The notes under the pieces are model-generated. The model saw nothing but the letters and a program-made list of their open reading frames with translations. It did no database searches and was not told the DNA's origin. A stretch of 64,000 nucleotides of DNA from Prochlorococcus sp. scB243_495K23 (GTDB lineage: Bacteria > Cyanobacteriota > Cyanobacteriia > PCC-6307 > Cyanobiaceae), in NCBI GenBank assembly GCA_000635495.1, contig JFLW01000002.1:1-64000 (forward strand), given 5' to 3'. This document shows, piece after piece, positions 15,405 to 22,846 of this stretch. The first letter of the stretch is position 1; the number at the start of each line of letters is the position of its first letter. The translations under genes were made by a program, and so were the position numbers.

Positions 15405-15794
15405 ATGACTGATAGAGAAACAATTGAGTCAATGTTGTATGAGCTAGCTACGCCAGAAAAAATGGGCTCATTTTTTGTGAATAACGCTACTTCAGATTTT
15501 CTATTTATAAGGCCTAGTGGGAATCCAATAAGTGCAAAGGGATTCGAGGAAATGATGAGTTCTGGCGATGTGGTTCAGGAAAAAGCGGAAATTACAAAAA
15601 TTCATAAGTTTGAATTTCTCTCTTCTGATGTAGCAATGTGTGTTTTTACACTTGGGGCAAAATTCTCTTATAAAGGAACTCCTAATGATGATTTGCCAAC
15701 AGTCACTTCTATCTTCAAAAAAATTGAGGGGATTTGGAAAATTCATTGGATGCAGAGATCGACTGGCAATTCAGATTTGTCTTTATGGGATTAG
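15405..15794 (+). CDS. NTF2/SnoaL-like small protein
   Basis: This 129-aa protein fits the NTF2/SnoaL-like cone fold: N-terminal helices (TIESMLYELATPEKMGSFFV), a strand with FLFIRPSGNPIS, then long strands ending in FKKIEGIWKIHWMQRST, the GxWKIxxxQ-like closing strand of this superfamily. Such proteins bind small ligands or act as isomerases, so no substrate can be given. It is first in a run of small genes separated by similar terminator elements. Confidence 0.6.
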   Translation: MTDRETIESMLYELATPEKMGSFFVNNATSDFLFIRPSGNPISAKGFEEMMSSGDVVQEKAEITKIHKFEFLSSDVAMCVFTLGAKFSYKGTPNDDLPTVTSIFKKIEGIWKIHWMQRSTGNSDLSLWD

Positions 15795-15812
15795 CTAATA
15801 CTTATTAGAAAT

Positions 15813-15853
15813 TAATAGTCGATCGATAAAGGGGCTTTTTAAGCTCTTTTTTC
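15813..15853 (+). repeat. Diverged intergenic terminator element (copy A)
   Basis: agtcgatcgataaaggggct is followed by ttttaagctcttttttc. It shares agtcga, aaggggc and agctc plus a T-run with the elements at 16294 and 16641. It probably terminates the NTF2-like gene. It is the most diverged copy. Confidence 0.45.
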
Positions 15854-15893
15854 GTAAGTTACATATAAAATATACATAGGTTACTTTTTATTT

Positions 15894-16283
15894 ATGACAA
15901 ATTTTGGAGCTGATACCCCCTTTATTCTTTTAGCGAAAATCACGGTAAAAGAAGATAAAGTTTCTGAGTATTTAGAACTTGCGGATAAAACAGATAAAGC
16001 CGTTGAGGCTGCTGAGCCAGGAATGCTACATCATACTTTTGATCAGGATCCAGAAAATCCTCTGATATTTGTGTGGTCTGAGGCTTATAAAAACGATGAA
16101 GCATTTATCGCGCACTTGGCTAATCCAGCAATTGGTGAATATTTACAAGAGCATCCAAAACTTGCGGATGATTTTACTGTTGAAGTATATGGAACAGTTG
16201 GGGATAAGTGTTTAGAAGTAATGAAAGGAACTGGTGTTCCCTTTAAGGTTTTTCAGTCAAAATTAGGTTACAGCAGACTCTAA
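15894..16283 (+). CDS. ABM-domain protein (putative quinol monooxygenase-like)
   Basis: This 129-aa protein has an antibiotic biosynthesis monooxygenase (ABM) ferredoxin-like fold: ILLAKITVKEDKVSEYLELA at the start, GMLHHTFDQDPENPLIFVWS in the middle and EAYKNDEAFIAHLANPAIGE. Members are cofactor-free oxygenases or heme-binding proteins. The substrate is unknown. The C-terminal 25 residues (VMKGTGVPFKVFQSKLGYSR) extend past the usual domain end. It is bounded on both sides by the repeated terminator element. Confidence 0.65.
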   Translation: MTNFGADTPFILLAKITVKEDKVSEYLELADKTDKAVEAAEPGMLHHTFDQDPENPLIFVWSEAYKNDEAFIAHLANPAIGEYLQEHPKLADDFTVEVYGTVGDKCLEVMKGTGVPFKVFQSKLGYSRL

Positions 16284-16293
16284 TGAAATATGT

Positions 16294-16337
16294 TTGACAG
16301 TCGAACTAAAATAAGGGGCAATTAGCTCCTTTTTTTT
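16294..16337 (+). repeat. Terminator element abutting the next start (copy B)
   Basis: ttgacagtcgaactaaaata is followed by the hairpin aaggggc-aatta-gctcctt and a T-run. The ATG of the next gene begins at the very next base. It is nearly identical to the element at 16641-16683. As an intrinsic terminator it would end the ABM gene transcript. The absence of any leader before the next ATG is odd. Confidence 0.7.
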
Positions 16338-16601
16338 ATGCCAAATACATTAGTTGTTTCGACCTTTGGTTGTCCTTTTTCTGAATTTGAAATGATGGTA
16401 AAAAAAGTTGATAAAGAACAAGGATACATTTTTTGTTCTGAGCTAGAAATTATCAAAGTAAATGAACATAAAGCAATGATTCTTATGAACTGTTCTGATT
16501 TAGAGAAGTTTGGTGCAATGCTTAAACAACCAGAATTAAAACAATGGGATATTGATAATAACTGCGTTGATACAGTTTATAATCTTGAACTTGTTGAGTA
16601 A
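16338..16601 (+). CDS. Hypothetical small protein, 87 aa
   Basis: The protein reads MPNTLVVSTFGCPFSEFEMM, then VKKVDKEQGYIFCSELEIIK and so on to VYNLELVE. The strand-helix-strand pattern and size resemble the DUF3764 protein encoded next and ABM-type folds, so it may be a distant relative. Function is unknown. The ATG follows directly on a terminator T-run, with no Shine-Dalgarno between them. Confidence 0.5.
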   Translation: MPNTLVVSTFGCPFSEFEMMVKKVDKEQGYIFCSELEIIKVNEHKAMILMNCSDLEKFGAMLKQPELKQWDIDNNCVDTVYNLELVE

Positions 16602-16635
16602 ATCAAACGCTTATTACTTGTACCGCTTTATTAAA
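16602..16635 (+). pseudogene. Relic of a repeated signal-peptide coding sequence
   Basis: atcaaacgcttattacttgt and the following accgctttattaa align closely with the first 30 bases of the gene at 18250 (ttgaaacgcttattactagc). The translation would be a broken MKRLLL start that stops after about 10 codons. It looks like the leftover 5' end of a lost or moved secreted-protein gene. Confidence 0.5.
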
Positions 16636-16640
16636 TGCGC

Positions 16641-16683
16641 TTGACAGTCGATCTAAAATTAAGGAGCAATTAGCTCCTTTTTT
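16641..16683 (+). repeat. Terminator element abutting the next start (copy C)
   Basis: ttgacagtcgatctaaaatt is followed by aaggagc-aatta-gctcctt and a T-run ending at the ATG of the DUF3764 gene. The hairpin has a perfect 7-base stem. It is nearly identical to copy B, placed the same way relative to both neighbours. Confidence 0.7.
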
Positions 16684-16968
16684 ATGACAATTGAAACAAC
16701 TGTTTTAGATTTCAAATTAAGCAATACTTTTGAGGAATATGAGGCTCATATGAATGCTCCTGAACAACAGGCCATGTTTAAAGAGATGGGAGTAAAAACC
16801 TTTTATATTGGCAAATCACTTGAAGACCCAAAAAGAGCAACCGTTATGTTTCAAGGACCAGTAAATACCTGTTACGACATCTTTGTTAATCCAGAAACTA
16901 AACCAATAGTTGAAGCATCGGGTCATATTTATGAAGGGACAATAATTAACCGCTGGATTTCTGAATAA
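16684..16968 (+). CDS. DUF3764 family protein
   Basis: This 94-aa protein fits the DUF3764 pattern known from marine cyanobacteria: TTVLDFKLSNTFEEYEAHMN, then FKEMGVKTFYIGKSLEDPKR and GHIYEGTIINRWISE at the end. The fold is probably ferredoxin-like, as in the ABM group. No activity is known. It starts directly after terminator copy C. Its stop is two bases from the TTG start of the secreted gene that follows. Confidence 0.6.
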   Translation: MTIETTVLDFKLSNTFEEYEAHMNAPEQQAMFKEMGVKTFYIGKSLEDPKRATVMFQGPVNTCYDIFVNPETKPIVEASGHIYEGTIINRWISE

Positions 16969-16970
16969 TT

Positions 16971-17288
16971 TTGAAACGCCTACTGCTACCACTGCTAGCT
17001 GCCTTGGCATTACCTAATTCACTTAATGCCAATGAAAAAGTTTCATCTGAAATGACTGAAATTGAAGCTAATAAAATACTTCTTGGTCAAGTTCTTTCTG
17101 TCTGCTATGCAGTAGATCGAAATCACATAACCATGAAACAAAAAATAGATATGTTGGGATTTGCTCTAAACCTCCATGAACGTGCTCATGGAAATAAACA
17201 AACCATACAAGAAGATCAAATGAAAGCTGTTGGGAAAGTCCTGGATATTTTTCCAGATTGTTTCCCTGAAGTAAAAAAGGATAAATGA
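16971..17288 (+). CDS. Secreted hypothetical protein, repeated-type signal peptide
   Basis: This 105-aa protein has a TTG start. Its signal peptide MKRLLLPLLAALALPNSLNA has cleavage expected near residue 20. The mature part is helical (MTEIEANKILLGQVLSVCYA and so on) with two Cys that may pair. The TTG start is supported because it sets the signal peptide and lies two bases from the previous stop. The first bases (ttgaaacgcc) match the starts at 18250 and the relic at 16602. It overlaps the next gene by four bases (ATGA). Confidence 0.65.
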   Translation: MKRLLLPLLAALALPNSLNANEKVSSEMTEIEANKILLGQVLSVCYAVDRNHITMKQKIDMLGFALNLHERAHGNKQTIQEDQMKAVGKVLDIFPDCFPEVKKDK

Positions 17289-18253
17289 ACCCCTTGGAAG
17301 ACAAAACTTATCAACTTACAGAAAAGGACGCTTTGAGTATCTACGCGAAAATGATGCATACTCTTGATTCATCTGAGTTTGAATCGTTTTTGTCAGAAGA
17401 TTTCTCATACTCTTCACAAAAAGTCTTGACCGATATGAACTCAAAAGATGAATTTATTGAATATATCAGACCGAAACTCGAAACAATAAAAAAAACTAAG
17501 AGTTCTGTTTATGCTGAATTAGGCGTCTGCCCAGCCTATGGTCATACTGATTGCCTTATCATGGCTCAAGGCGATAAGTCTAATTTACTTGGAGTTGCTT
17601 ATGCTTCTGTAGATGAGGGAAAAATATCTGGTCTTTCCTTGTGCATTGTTCCAACTCCTGATTCGGCTATTCGGAGTGGAATTTATCCAGGTCTTAATGA
17701 GGTGGATCCAGATCTTAATGTGAAAAAAGATCAAGTCATAATAACTGAAGAAGAATTTCAACCTAAAAAGAAACAGTTTTTAGATTTAGGAAAAGAAACT
17801 TATCAAATAACAGATTACGTTCACGATGAGGTAGTTGCTTTTTGTGGTGCGATGGATCCCAAAGGTAAGCTGGAGCACAGTGAAGATGAGATGTATTCAA
17901 CTGAACGTCTTAAATTAGAGAGTTACAACCCTGAAGATGCTATTCCAGTAGCAACTTTCTTTTATGAAAAGTACTCTCCTAAAAAAGCATATTTTTATGT
18001 CGCAGCATTTACAGAACCACATTGGGAAGCAAATCATCAAGAAGTATATTCGCTCTTCGCTATTTTTTGGGATAAAGAGTGGAGTCATTGGCAAAAAGCA
18101 CCTGAGTACTGCTGTTCTGTAATATCTGAAGAACCTCAACCACCTTTACATAAAGAAGCAGCAAATTGGATGTTAAAAAGAATGACTACGAAAGGCAGTG
18201 GTTTTAGATACGTAGATTACTTTTTAAAAGGAAAACTAGAGTTATTAATTTGA
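17285..18253 (+). CDS. Two-part protein: NTF2-like N-terminus plus unknown C-terminus
   Basis: Residues about 10-125 of this 322-aa protein resemble an NTF2-like domain (DALSIYAKMMHTLDSSEFES, FLSEDFSYSSQKVLTDMNSK, DEFIEYI). It carries Cys in GVCPAYGHTDC. Residues about 165-322 are a separate acidic, aromatic-rich domain that I do not recognise, including YSLFAIFWDKEWSHWQKAPE. The ATG overlaps the upstream secreted gene, and the end overlaps the next TTG, so three genes are read as one coupled unit. It has no signal peptide of its own. Confidence 0.55.
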   Translation: MNPLEDKTYQLTEKDALSIYAKMMHTLDSSEFESFLSEDFSYSSQKVLTDMNSKDEFIEYIRPKLETIKKTKSSVYAELGVCPAYGHTDCLIMAQGDKSNLLGVAYASVDEGKISGLSLCIVPTPDSAIRSGIYPGLNEVDPDLNVKKDQVIITEEEFQPKKKQFLDLGKETYQITDYVHDEVVAFCGAMDPKGKLEHSEDEMYSTERLKLESYNPEDAIPVATFFYEKYSPKKAYFYVAAFTEPHWEANHQEVYSLFAIFWDKEWSHWQKAPEYCCSVISEEPQPPLHKEAANWMLKRMTTKGSGFRYVDYFLKGKLELLI

Positions 18254-18801
18254 AACGCTTATTACTAGCATCGCTTTTATTGGGTTTTATTTCTCCAGTA
18301 ATGGCTAAAGAAATTTGTACTCTTACAAGTGAAGTAGAACCAGATGTAACTATAACTTTGAAATATACTGGTTCCGCCGGTGGTATAGGATCTCTAAATT
18401 ATAAAAATAAACCTTCATTAGGTTTCTATGTGGGTATCTGGAATGGATATGGAGGTCAGTATTACACTGCAAGATCATATTCACCTGAATTGTTAAACGA
18501 AGAAAAAACCTATCAGGAAAGAACAAAAAATACAAAAGAAATAGGTACTGGACATTTTATGAATTTTGTTGGCAATCAACTAGCAAGAGCGACTTCAAAA
18601 GAAGATAGGAAATCTGGAAAATTTAGAGCATTGATGCCGCAACTTTCTCAAAATTATTACTATTCAATTCCGTTTACAGAGAAGGGACAATATGGAAGAC
18701 AGAAATTATCAAAAGAAATGAAAACTATTATTGATGCATCAGAAGGTTTCTTTGTTGATTCAGGTGGATGCAGAAAGTTTTTCCCCTATGGTTGGGATTA
18801 G
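18250..18801 (+). CDS. Secreted hypothetical protein, 183 aa
   Basis: The TTG start gives MKRLLLASLLLGFISPVMAK, a signal peptide with likely cleavage after VMA. The mature protein is rich in Gly, Tyr and Lys with two Cys, one near each end (EICTL, GGCRKFF). No family is recognised. The TTG is supported by the signal peptide and the four-base overlap with the gene before. Its 5' end belongs to the same repeat family as 16971 and 16602. Confidence 0.6.
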   Translation: MKRLLLASLLLGFISPVMAKEICTLTSEVEPDVTITLKYTGSAGGIGSLNYKNKPSLGFYVGIWNGYGGQYYTARSYSPELLNEEKTYQERTKNTKEIGTGHFMNFVGNQLARATSKEDRKSGKFRALMPQLSQNYYYSIPFTEKGQYGRQKLSKEMKTIIDASEGFFVDSGGCRKFFPYGWD

Positions 18802-19040
18802 ATTAGGGGATTTTTAAATATTTTGTCTAGTTCTTTATAGTCATTTTCGTAATACAAATATACTTCTTGCGAAGCGTTATTTCATTTGGCAATATTAGTA
18901 ACCGACTCCAAAATTGGCACATCCGAGTTGGATGTTCCATTAATGGCCAGATAGAACTGAAGGAATAAAAGTCAGGGATTTTCCAATATTTTTCTTTCGG
19001 TTCAGCTGTTAAAAAGCTCCTACACACATACTGATAGACA

Positions 19041-19823
19041 ATGAAAATTATTAAGAGACTCAGGTCGCTGCCGGGCGATTCTCTGGGCGTTATACGCCGC
19101 ACTCCGCCACTTGTTTTCGCAATGGCTGTATTATCTCTCGGAGGATTTATAGGTGCCTCTACGGTGCTTGTAAGAGGGTTCAGAACCGTTGAGAATACTA
19201 TCACTGTTACCGGTGCAAGTACTGAAAGTTTCGAGAGTGATATTGCAAAATGGTCAGTCCAGGTAAAGACCTCAGGTCAAACCCAGATTGACTCATTTAC
19301 CAAGCATAAAGAGTCAATGGAAAAGACAATGAATTTCCTTAAAGCCAATGGAATTGAGGACAGTGTAAAGCAGGATGTTTATCTTGGACCTGCGAGTATC
19401 AGTGAATATAAAACCAAGCATCCAAAGACCAATGAAATCATTAGAACTGAATGGATTACTTATCAGAATATTGAGATTGAAAGTAGGGATGTTTATAACA
19501 TCCAGAAGACTCATAGTCAGATAACAGAATTGCTTGGGAAAGGTGTAATGGTGAAACCAAGCCGTCCTGAATTCACCTATTCAAAGCTGGCTGATAAACG
19601 AGTTGATATGCTTGCTAAGGCAGCAAAGGATGCAAGAGTTAGGGCTGAAGCTATCGCTCTTGAGGCAGGATCTGAAGTTGGTGGTTTAAAGAGAGTGAAT
19701 ACTGGAGTTTTTCAGATAACTGTTCCTAATTCCACCAAGGTAAGCAGTTGGGGATCTTATGACACCACCACCATCAAGAAGGACATCACTGCGGTTATGG
19801 GAGTGACTTTCGCGGTTAAGTGA
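19041..19823 (+). CDS. SIMPL domain (DUF541) membrane-anchored protein
   Basis: This 260-aa protein has a transmembrane anchor at about 25-48 and then a SIMPL/DUF541 domain, opening with TENTITVTGA-type sequence (ENTITVTGASTESFESDIAK). It continues with ITYQNIEIESRDVYNIQKTH and the late segment KAAKDARVRAEAIALEAGSE. SIMPL proteins are periplasmic or surface proteins of unclear function. The first 120 bases are about half G+C, far above the AT-rich neighbours, and codons such as CTG, CGC and GGC are common. This points to recent transfer from another genome, or to unusually slow drift. Confidence 0.75.
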   Translation: MKIIKRLRSLPGDSLGVIRRTPPLVFAMAVLSLGGFIGASTVLVRGFRTVENTITVTGASTESFESDIAKWSVQVKTSGQTQIDSFTKHKESMEKTMNFLKANGIEDSVKQDVYLGPASISEYKTKHPKTNEIIRTEWITYQNIEIESRDVYNIQKTHSQITELLGKGVMVKPSRPEFTYSKLADKRVDMLAKAAKDARVRAEAIALEAGSEVGGLKRVNTGVFQITVPNSTKVSSWGSYDTTTIKKDITAVMGVTFAVK

Positions 19824-19824
19824 T

Positions 19825-19845
19825 GACTTAGGGAGTCTTTTTTTT
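19825..19845 (+). terminator. Intrinsic terminator after the SIMPL gene
   Basis: gact (19825-19828) and agtc (19834-19837) form a short stem followed by eight T. It starts two bases after the SIMPL stop. The stem is short, so strength is uncertain. Confidence 0.5.
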
Positions 19846-19923
19846 ACCTTTAAGAATCATCAGCAAAGGCAGACCAATAAGCATCAGACTCCCATCAATT
19901 AATAAAAAAGTATTCAGGTTCAT
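19828..19923 (-). CDS. Tiny membrane peptide, 31 aa
   Basis: This encodes MNLNTFLLIDGSLMLIGLPL, then LMILKGKKKTP: one hydrophobic helix and a basic tail, so a single-pass inner-membrane peptide. The ATG overlaps the stop of the 67-aa gene upstream in an ATGA arrangement, supporting coupled translation. The DNA here shares the higher G+C of the SIMPL gene. No family is recognised. Confidence 0.4.
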   Translation of the reverse strand: MNLNTFLLIDGSLMLIGLPLLMILKGKKKTP

Positions 19924-20123
19924 TTATCCATTCCTTCTGGGGTATCCCGATTTAGAGGTATCCCTTTTTTAACTGGTTCTTTTTTCATATCATCCATCTC
20001 TTTTCTGATTTTGTTGTAGTAGGCCAACTCCTCTGGATCATCAGAACCAAGACCATAATTCATGGTCGCTGCAAGATAAATTCGGTGCATACGGTATGAC
20101 GATAGTGACATTACTAAAGACAA
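19920..20123 (-). CDS. Hypothetical protein, 67 aa
   Basis: The middle reads GLGSDDPEELAYYNKIRKEM and the end KKGIPLNRDTPEGMDK, soluble and polar. The first 20 residues are less protein-like, and internal Met codons at residues 5, 12 and 21 offer later starts. It is coupled to the 31-aa membrane peptide downstream. It is the last island gene before tRNA-Thr. Confidence 0.45.
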   Translation of the reverse strand: MSLVMSLSSYRMHRIYLAATMNYGLGSDDPEELAYYNKIRKEMDDMKKEPVKKGIPLNRDTPEGMDK

Positions 20124-20199
20124 TCTCTGTTAAATATATTTGAATTATAGTTATAGTGCTGATCTACGAAATCTCAGTTATATTAATCAATAGCTCAAG

Positions 20200-20271
<72 letters not shown>

Positions 20272-20281
20272 AATTTTAAAG

Positions 20282-20363
20282 TGGGCCGGGTTGGATTTGA
20301 ACCAACGTAGGCAGAGCCAGCGGATTTACAGTCCGCCCCCTTTAACCACTCGGGCACCGACCC
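20282..20363 (-). tRNA. tRNA-Tyr(GTA)
   Basis: The minus strand gives acceptor GGGTCGG with CCGGCCC, anticodon stem and loop CGGACTGTAAATCCG with GTA, the long variable arm typical of bacterial tRNA-Tyr, and T arm GTTGGTTCAAATCCAAC. The discriminator is A. It lies 10 bases from tRNA-Thr in the same direction, so the pair is probably one transcript. Confidence 0.95.
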
Positions 20364-20465
20364 CCACTATTTGAACTTATCAGTTAATGGACACTTTGTG
20401 TGAAATTGTTTTGGTTTTTTTGTTTCTTTCTAGATAGCATTTGTAAAGAAAAGACTTTATTGATG

Positions 20466-20906
20466 ATGAATATTTTATTGATAAATGGACCAAATCTTAA
20501 TCTTTTGGGCACTAGAGAACCTGAAATATACGGTAATAAAACATTGAGTGATATCGAAAAAGATTTAACTAAAGTTGCTAAAGAAAAAAGTATTAATCTT
20601 GAATGTTTTCAAAGTAATCATGAAGGAGAAATAGTAGATAAAATTCAGGAGTCTGTAGAAAGTATCCAAGGTATTCTTATAAATGCTGGTGCTTTTACTC
20701 ATACCTCGATTTCTATTCGTGATGCTTTAATTGGATCAAAAATTCCTTTTGTAGAATTACATATTTCAAATATTTTCAGTAGAGAAGATTTTCGTAAAGA
20801 ATCTTTTCTTACAGATAAAGCTATAGGAATTATTAGTGGATTCGGCATATCAAGTTATTCCTTAGCTCTTGAAGGAATCATTGGATATTTGAGTATTAAA
20901 GATTAA
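20466..20906 (+). CDS. aroQ: 3-dehydroquinate dehydratase, type II
   Basis: This 146-aa cytoplasmic enzyme of the shikimate pathway removes water from 3-dehydroquinate. Marks are [20 protein letters not shown] at the start (active-site Arg and Tyr), [27 protein letters not shown] and [16 protein letters not shown]. The frame is open upstream to 20400, but that extension is hydrophobic and not part of the family. The ATG at 20466 (or the adjacent one at 20463) gives the usual length. It abuts miaE with no gap. Confidence 0.95.
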   Translation: MNILLINGPNLNLLGTREPEIYGNKTLSDIEKDLTKVAKEKSINLECFQSNHEGEIVDKIQESVESIQGILINAGAFTHTSISIRDALIGSKIPFVELHISNIFSREDFRKESFLTDKAIGIISGFGISSYSLALEGIIGYLSIKD

Positions 20907-21515
20907 ATGCTAGTCGATTTTAAAAGGCCCAATTCTCATATTAAATATTTATCGTCATTTACCTCAGATGAGTGGATTAAACTCGCATTATCTAATCCAA
21001 TAGATATTCTTATTGACCATGCTAATTGTGAAAGAAAAGCAGCAGGAGTAGCTATTCAATTGATGTTTAGATATCCATCAGAACCAAATCTGGCAGAAGT
21101 TTTAAGTCCAATAGCGAGAGAGGAATTAGAACATTTTGAAAAAATACTTTATTTTTTAAAGAATCTTGGACATTCTCTTGAGTCCTTAAAACCGCCTCCA
21201 TATGGAGCTGAATTGTCCAAGCATATAAGAAAGGAAGAGCCCAATAGAATGCTTGATAGTTTTTTAATAGCAGGACTTATTGAAGCAAGAAGTCATGAAA
21301 GATTAAGCTTGCTTGCACTGAATTATGAAGATAAATCGTTTAAATCCCTTTATGAGTCTCTGCTAGAGAGTGAGGCAAGACATTTTGGAGTTTACTTGAA
21401 ACTAGCGCAAACTAAATTCTCTAAAAATCAAACTTTCAAAAGGTTAGAGGAATTGTCTGAAATTGAGTCAGCAATATTGGCTGAAACTTTCTTATTGCCA
21501 AGGGTACATAGCTAA
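20907..21515 (+). CDS. miaE: tRNA-(ms2io6A)-hydroxylase-like protein
   Basis: This 202-aa ferritin-like diiron protein has the expected carboxylate and His ligands: CERKAAGVA, REELEHFEKI, EARSHERLSL and ESEARHFGVYL. MiaE hydroxylates the isopentenyl group of modified A37 in tRNA. The starting ATG follows directly on the aroQ stop. The first 20 residues (HIKYLSSFTSDEWIKLAL) are typical of the cyanobacterial form. Confidence 0.9.
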   Translation: MLVDFKRPNSHIKYLSSFTSDEWIKLALSNPIDILIDHANCERKAAGVAIQLMFRYPSEPNLAEVLSPIAREELEHFEKILYFLKNLGHSLESLKPPPYGAELSKHIRKEEPNRMLDSFLIAGLIEARSHERLSLLALNYEDKSFKSLYESLLESEARHFGVYLKLAQTKFSKNQTFKRLEELSEIESAILAETFLLPRVHS

Positions 21516-21531
21516 AGTTAAAAAAATAAAA

Positions 21532-22287
21532 ATGATAATAAAAAAGTTCTTAAGTTTACTTAATTCATATAAAACTGATTTACCAACATTCACCATCGTT
21601 GGTGTAGGCCCTGGAGATCCATCACTTTTAACAATTGCTGCTGTGGATGCAATAAAAAAAGCGAAAGTTATAGTTTTCCCAATATCAGATGATAATAAAA
21701 AGAGTTTTGCTGCGGAAATAGTCAAGAAATATACCAAATTTAAAAAAAATATCCCCATCATCTTCCCAATGGCTAGGAAGGATTTTGATCCAGATCAAAT
21801 ATGGTCTAATGCTGTAGAAAAAATTGTGAAATTTATAAAAAATGGCGAATCAGTTGTTTTACTTTGTCTTGGAGATACTTCACTATTTGCAAGTTCTTCT
21901 AATATCTTGAGGTTAATAAAAAATAATCATGCTGAGATTATTACCAAAACCATACCTGGTATTTCCTCTATTTCAGCGGCAGCAGCTTTGAATGATTTTG
22001 ATTTGGTAAAAAAAGGCGAGACTTTAATCATCAAAGAATGCCCTTCTTCAGAATCTGAACTAACAACCCTAATTAGGGAAAGTAAGGCAAATAAAACGGT
22101 ATTGGCCATTATGAAAGTTGGCAAAAGATGGAATTTAGTTAGGGAAATTTTAAAAAAAGAGGATATCATCAATACAACATTAGTAGCTTTGAGTGTTGGG
22201 ATGCCTGATCAAATTATTCAATATGCATCACAATATAATAAGGAATTTATGCCTTATTTTTCTTTGATTTTGATAAGGTTCGATTAA
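21532..22287 (+). CDS. cobI: Precorrin-2 C20-methyltransferase
   Basis: This 251-aa SAM-dependent methyltransferase acts in corrin ring synthesis for (pseudo)cobalamin. The fold begins with TIVGVGPGDPSLLT, the SAM-binding start of the CobA/CbiF group, and GDTSLFASSS and GISSISAAAA follow. I chose the ATG at 21532. An upstream in-frame start at 21463 would overlap miaE and lacks family similarity. It overlaps the next ATG by one base. Confidence 0.9.
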   Translation: MIIKKFLSLLNSYKTDLPTFTIVGVGPGDPSLLTIAAVDAIKKAKVIVFPISDDNKKSFAAEIVKKYTKFKKNIPIIFPMARKDFDPDQIWSNAVEKIVKFIKNGESVVLLCLGDTSLFASSSNILRLIKNNHAEIITKTIPGISSISAAAALNDFDLVKKGETLIIKECPSSESELTTLIRESKANKTVLAIMKVGKRWNLVREILKKEDIINTTLVALSVGMPDQIIQYASQYNKEFMPYFSLILIRFD

Positions 22288-22772
22288 TGTATAAAAAAGA
22301 AAAATTAGTTGAAAATAAATTTACATGGCCAATATGTAAGGATCTATTATTTCTTGTCCTCGAAGATAGGGTTAGTGACGTTTTTGTTTGTGAATTGGTT
22401 TGGGAAAGACTTTTTTATACTAAAGAACTCTCTATAAATGATTGGGCCTTTAGCGCATTAACTCCTTCTTATTGGTCAGAAAAATTTGAAAAAGCTCCTC
22501 AAATCATTTCAGAGCGACCAGCCTCAATACATTTGACTCGATCAATTCCAAAAGAATATAAACAGGGATTGAAAAATTTTCTCAATTTTAAAGGTTATAA
22601 GATTAATGAACTCTATCCAAGAAGAACTAGAAGAGCGACGGCAGTAAATTGGTTGATTTATTGGTCGATTGAAAATGATTGTTTTTCAAAAGATAGTGGA
22701 TTAATGCCAAGTCCTAGTTCACCCCCTGTTAATCCAGTTAAAGGACATTTTGGCGATCCAGAAATTAAATAA
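22287..22772 (+). CDS. DUF1823 family protein
   Basis: This 161-aa protein is found across cyanobacteria and has no known activity. Recognisable parts are the opening TWPICKDLLFLVLEDRVSDV with FVCELVWERL, the central ALTPSYWSEKFEKAPQIISE and RPASIHLTRSIPKEYKQGLK, and RRTRRATAVNWLIYW. It has no signal or membrane segments. The ATG overlaps the cobI stop by one base, so the two are co-translated. Confidence 0.75.
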   Translation: MYKKEKLVENKFTWPICKDLLFLVLEDRVSDVFVCELVWERLFYTKELSINDWAFSALTPSYWSEKFEKAPQIISERPASIHLTRSIPKEYKQGLKNFLNFKGYKINELYPRRTRRATAVNWLIYWSIENDCFSKDSGLMPSPSSPPVNPVKGHFGDPEIK

Positions 22773-22846
22773 GTTTTTTTGAAAAAGGTAAATGATTCTA
22801 TTAAAGGTATAGTTGTAATGGATACTACTTTCTTTGGAGAGAAGAA

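Noticed and set aside
18827-19204. A minus-strand frame of 125 codons crossing the SIMPL gene start
   Set aside because: Most of it is antisense to the SIMPL gene. The gap 18802-19040 may hold decayed coding DNA, but no start or domain is seen.
20400-20465. Extended N-terminus for aroQ
   Set aside because: The extra 22 residues are Phe-rich and unlike any type II dehydroquinase. The normal start is at 20463-20466.
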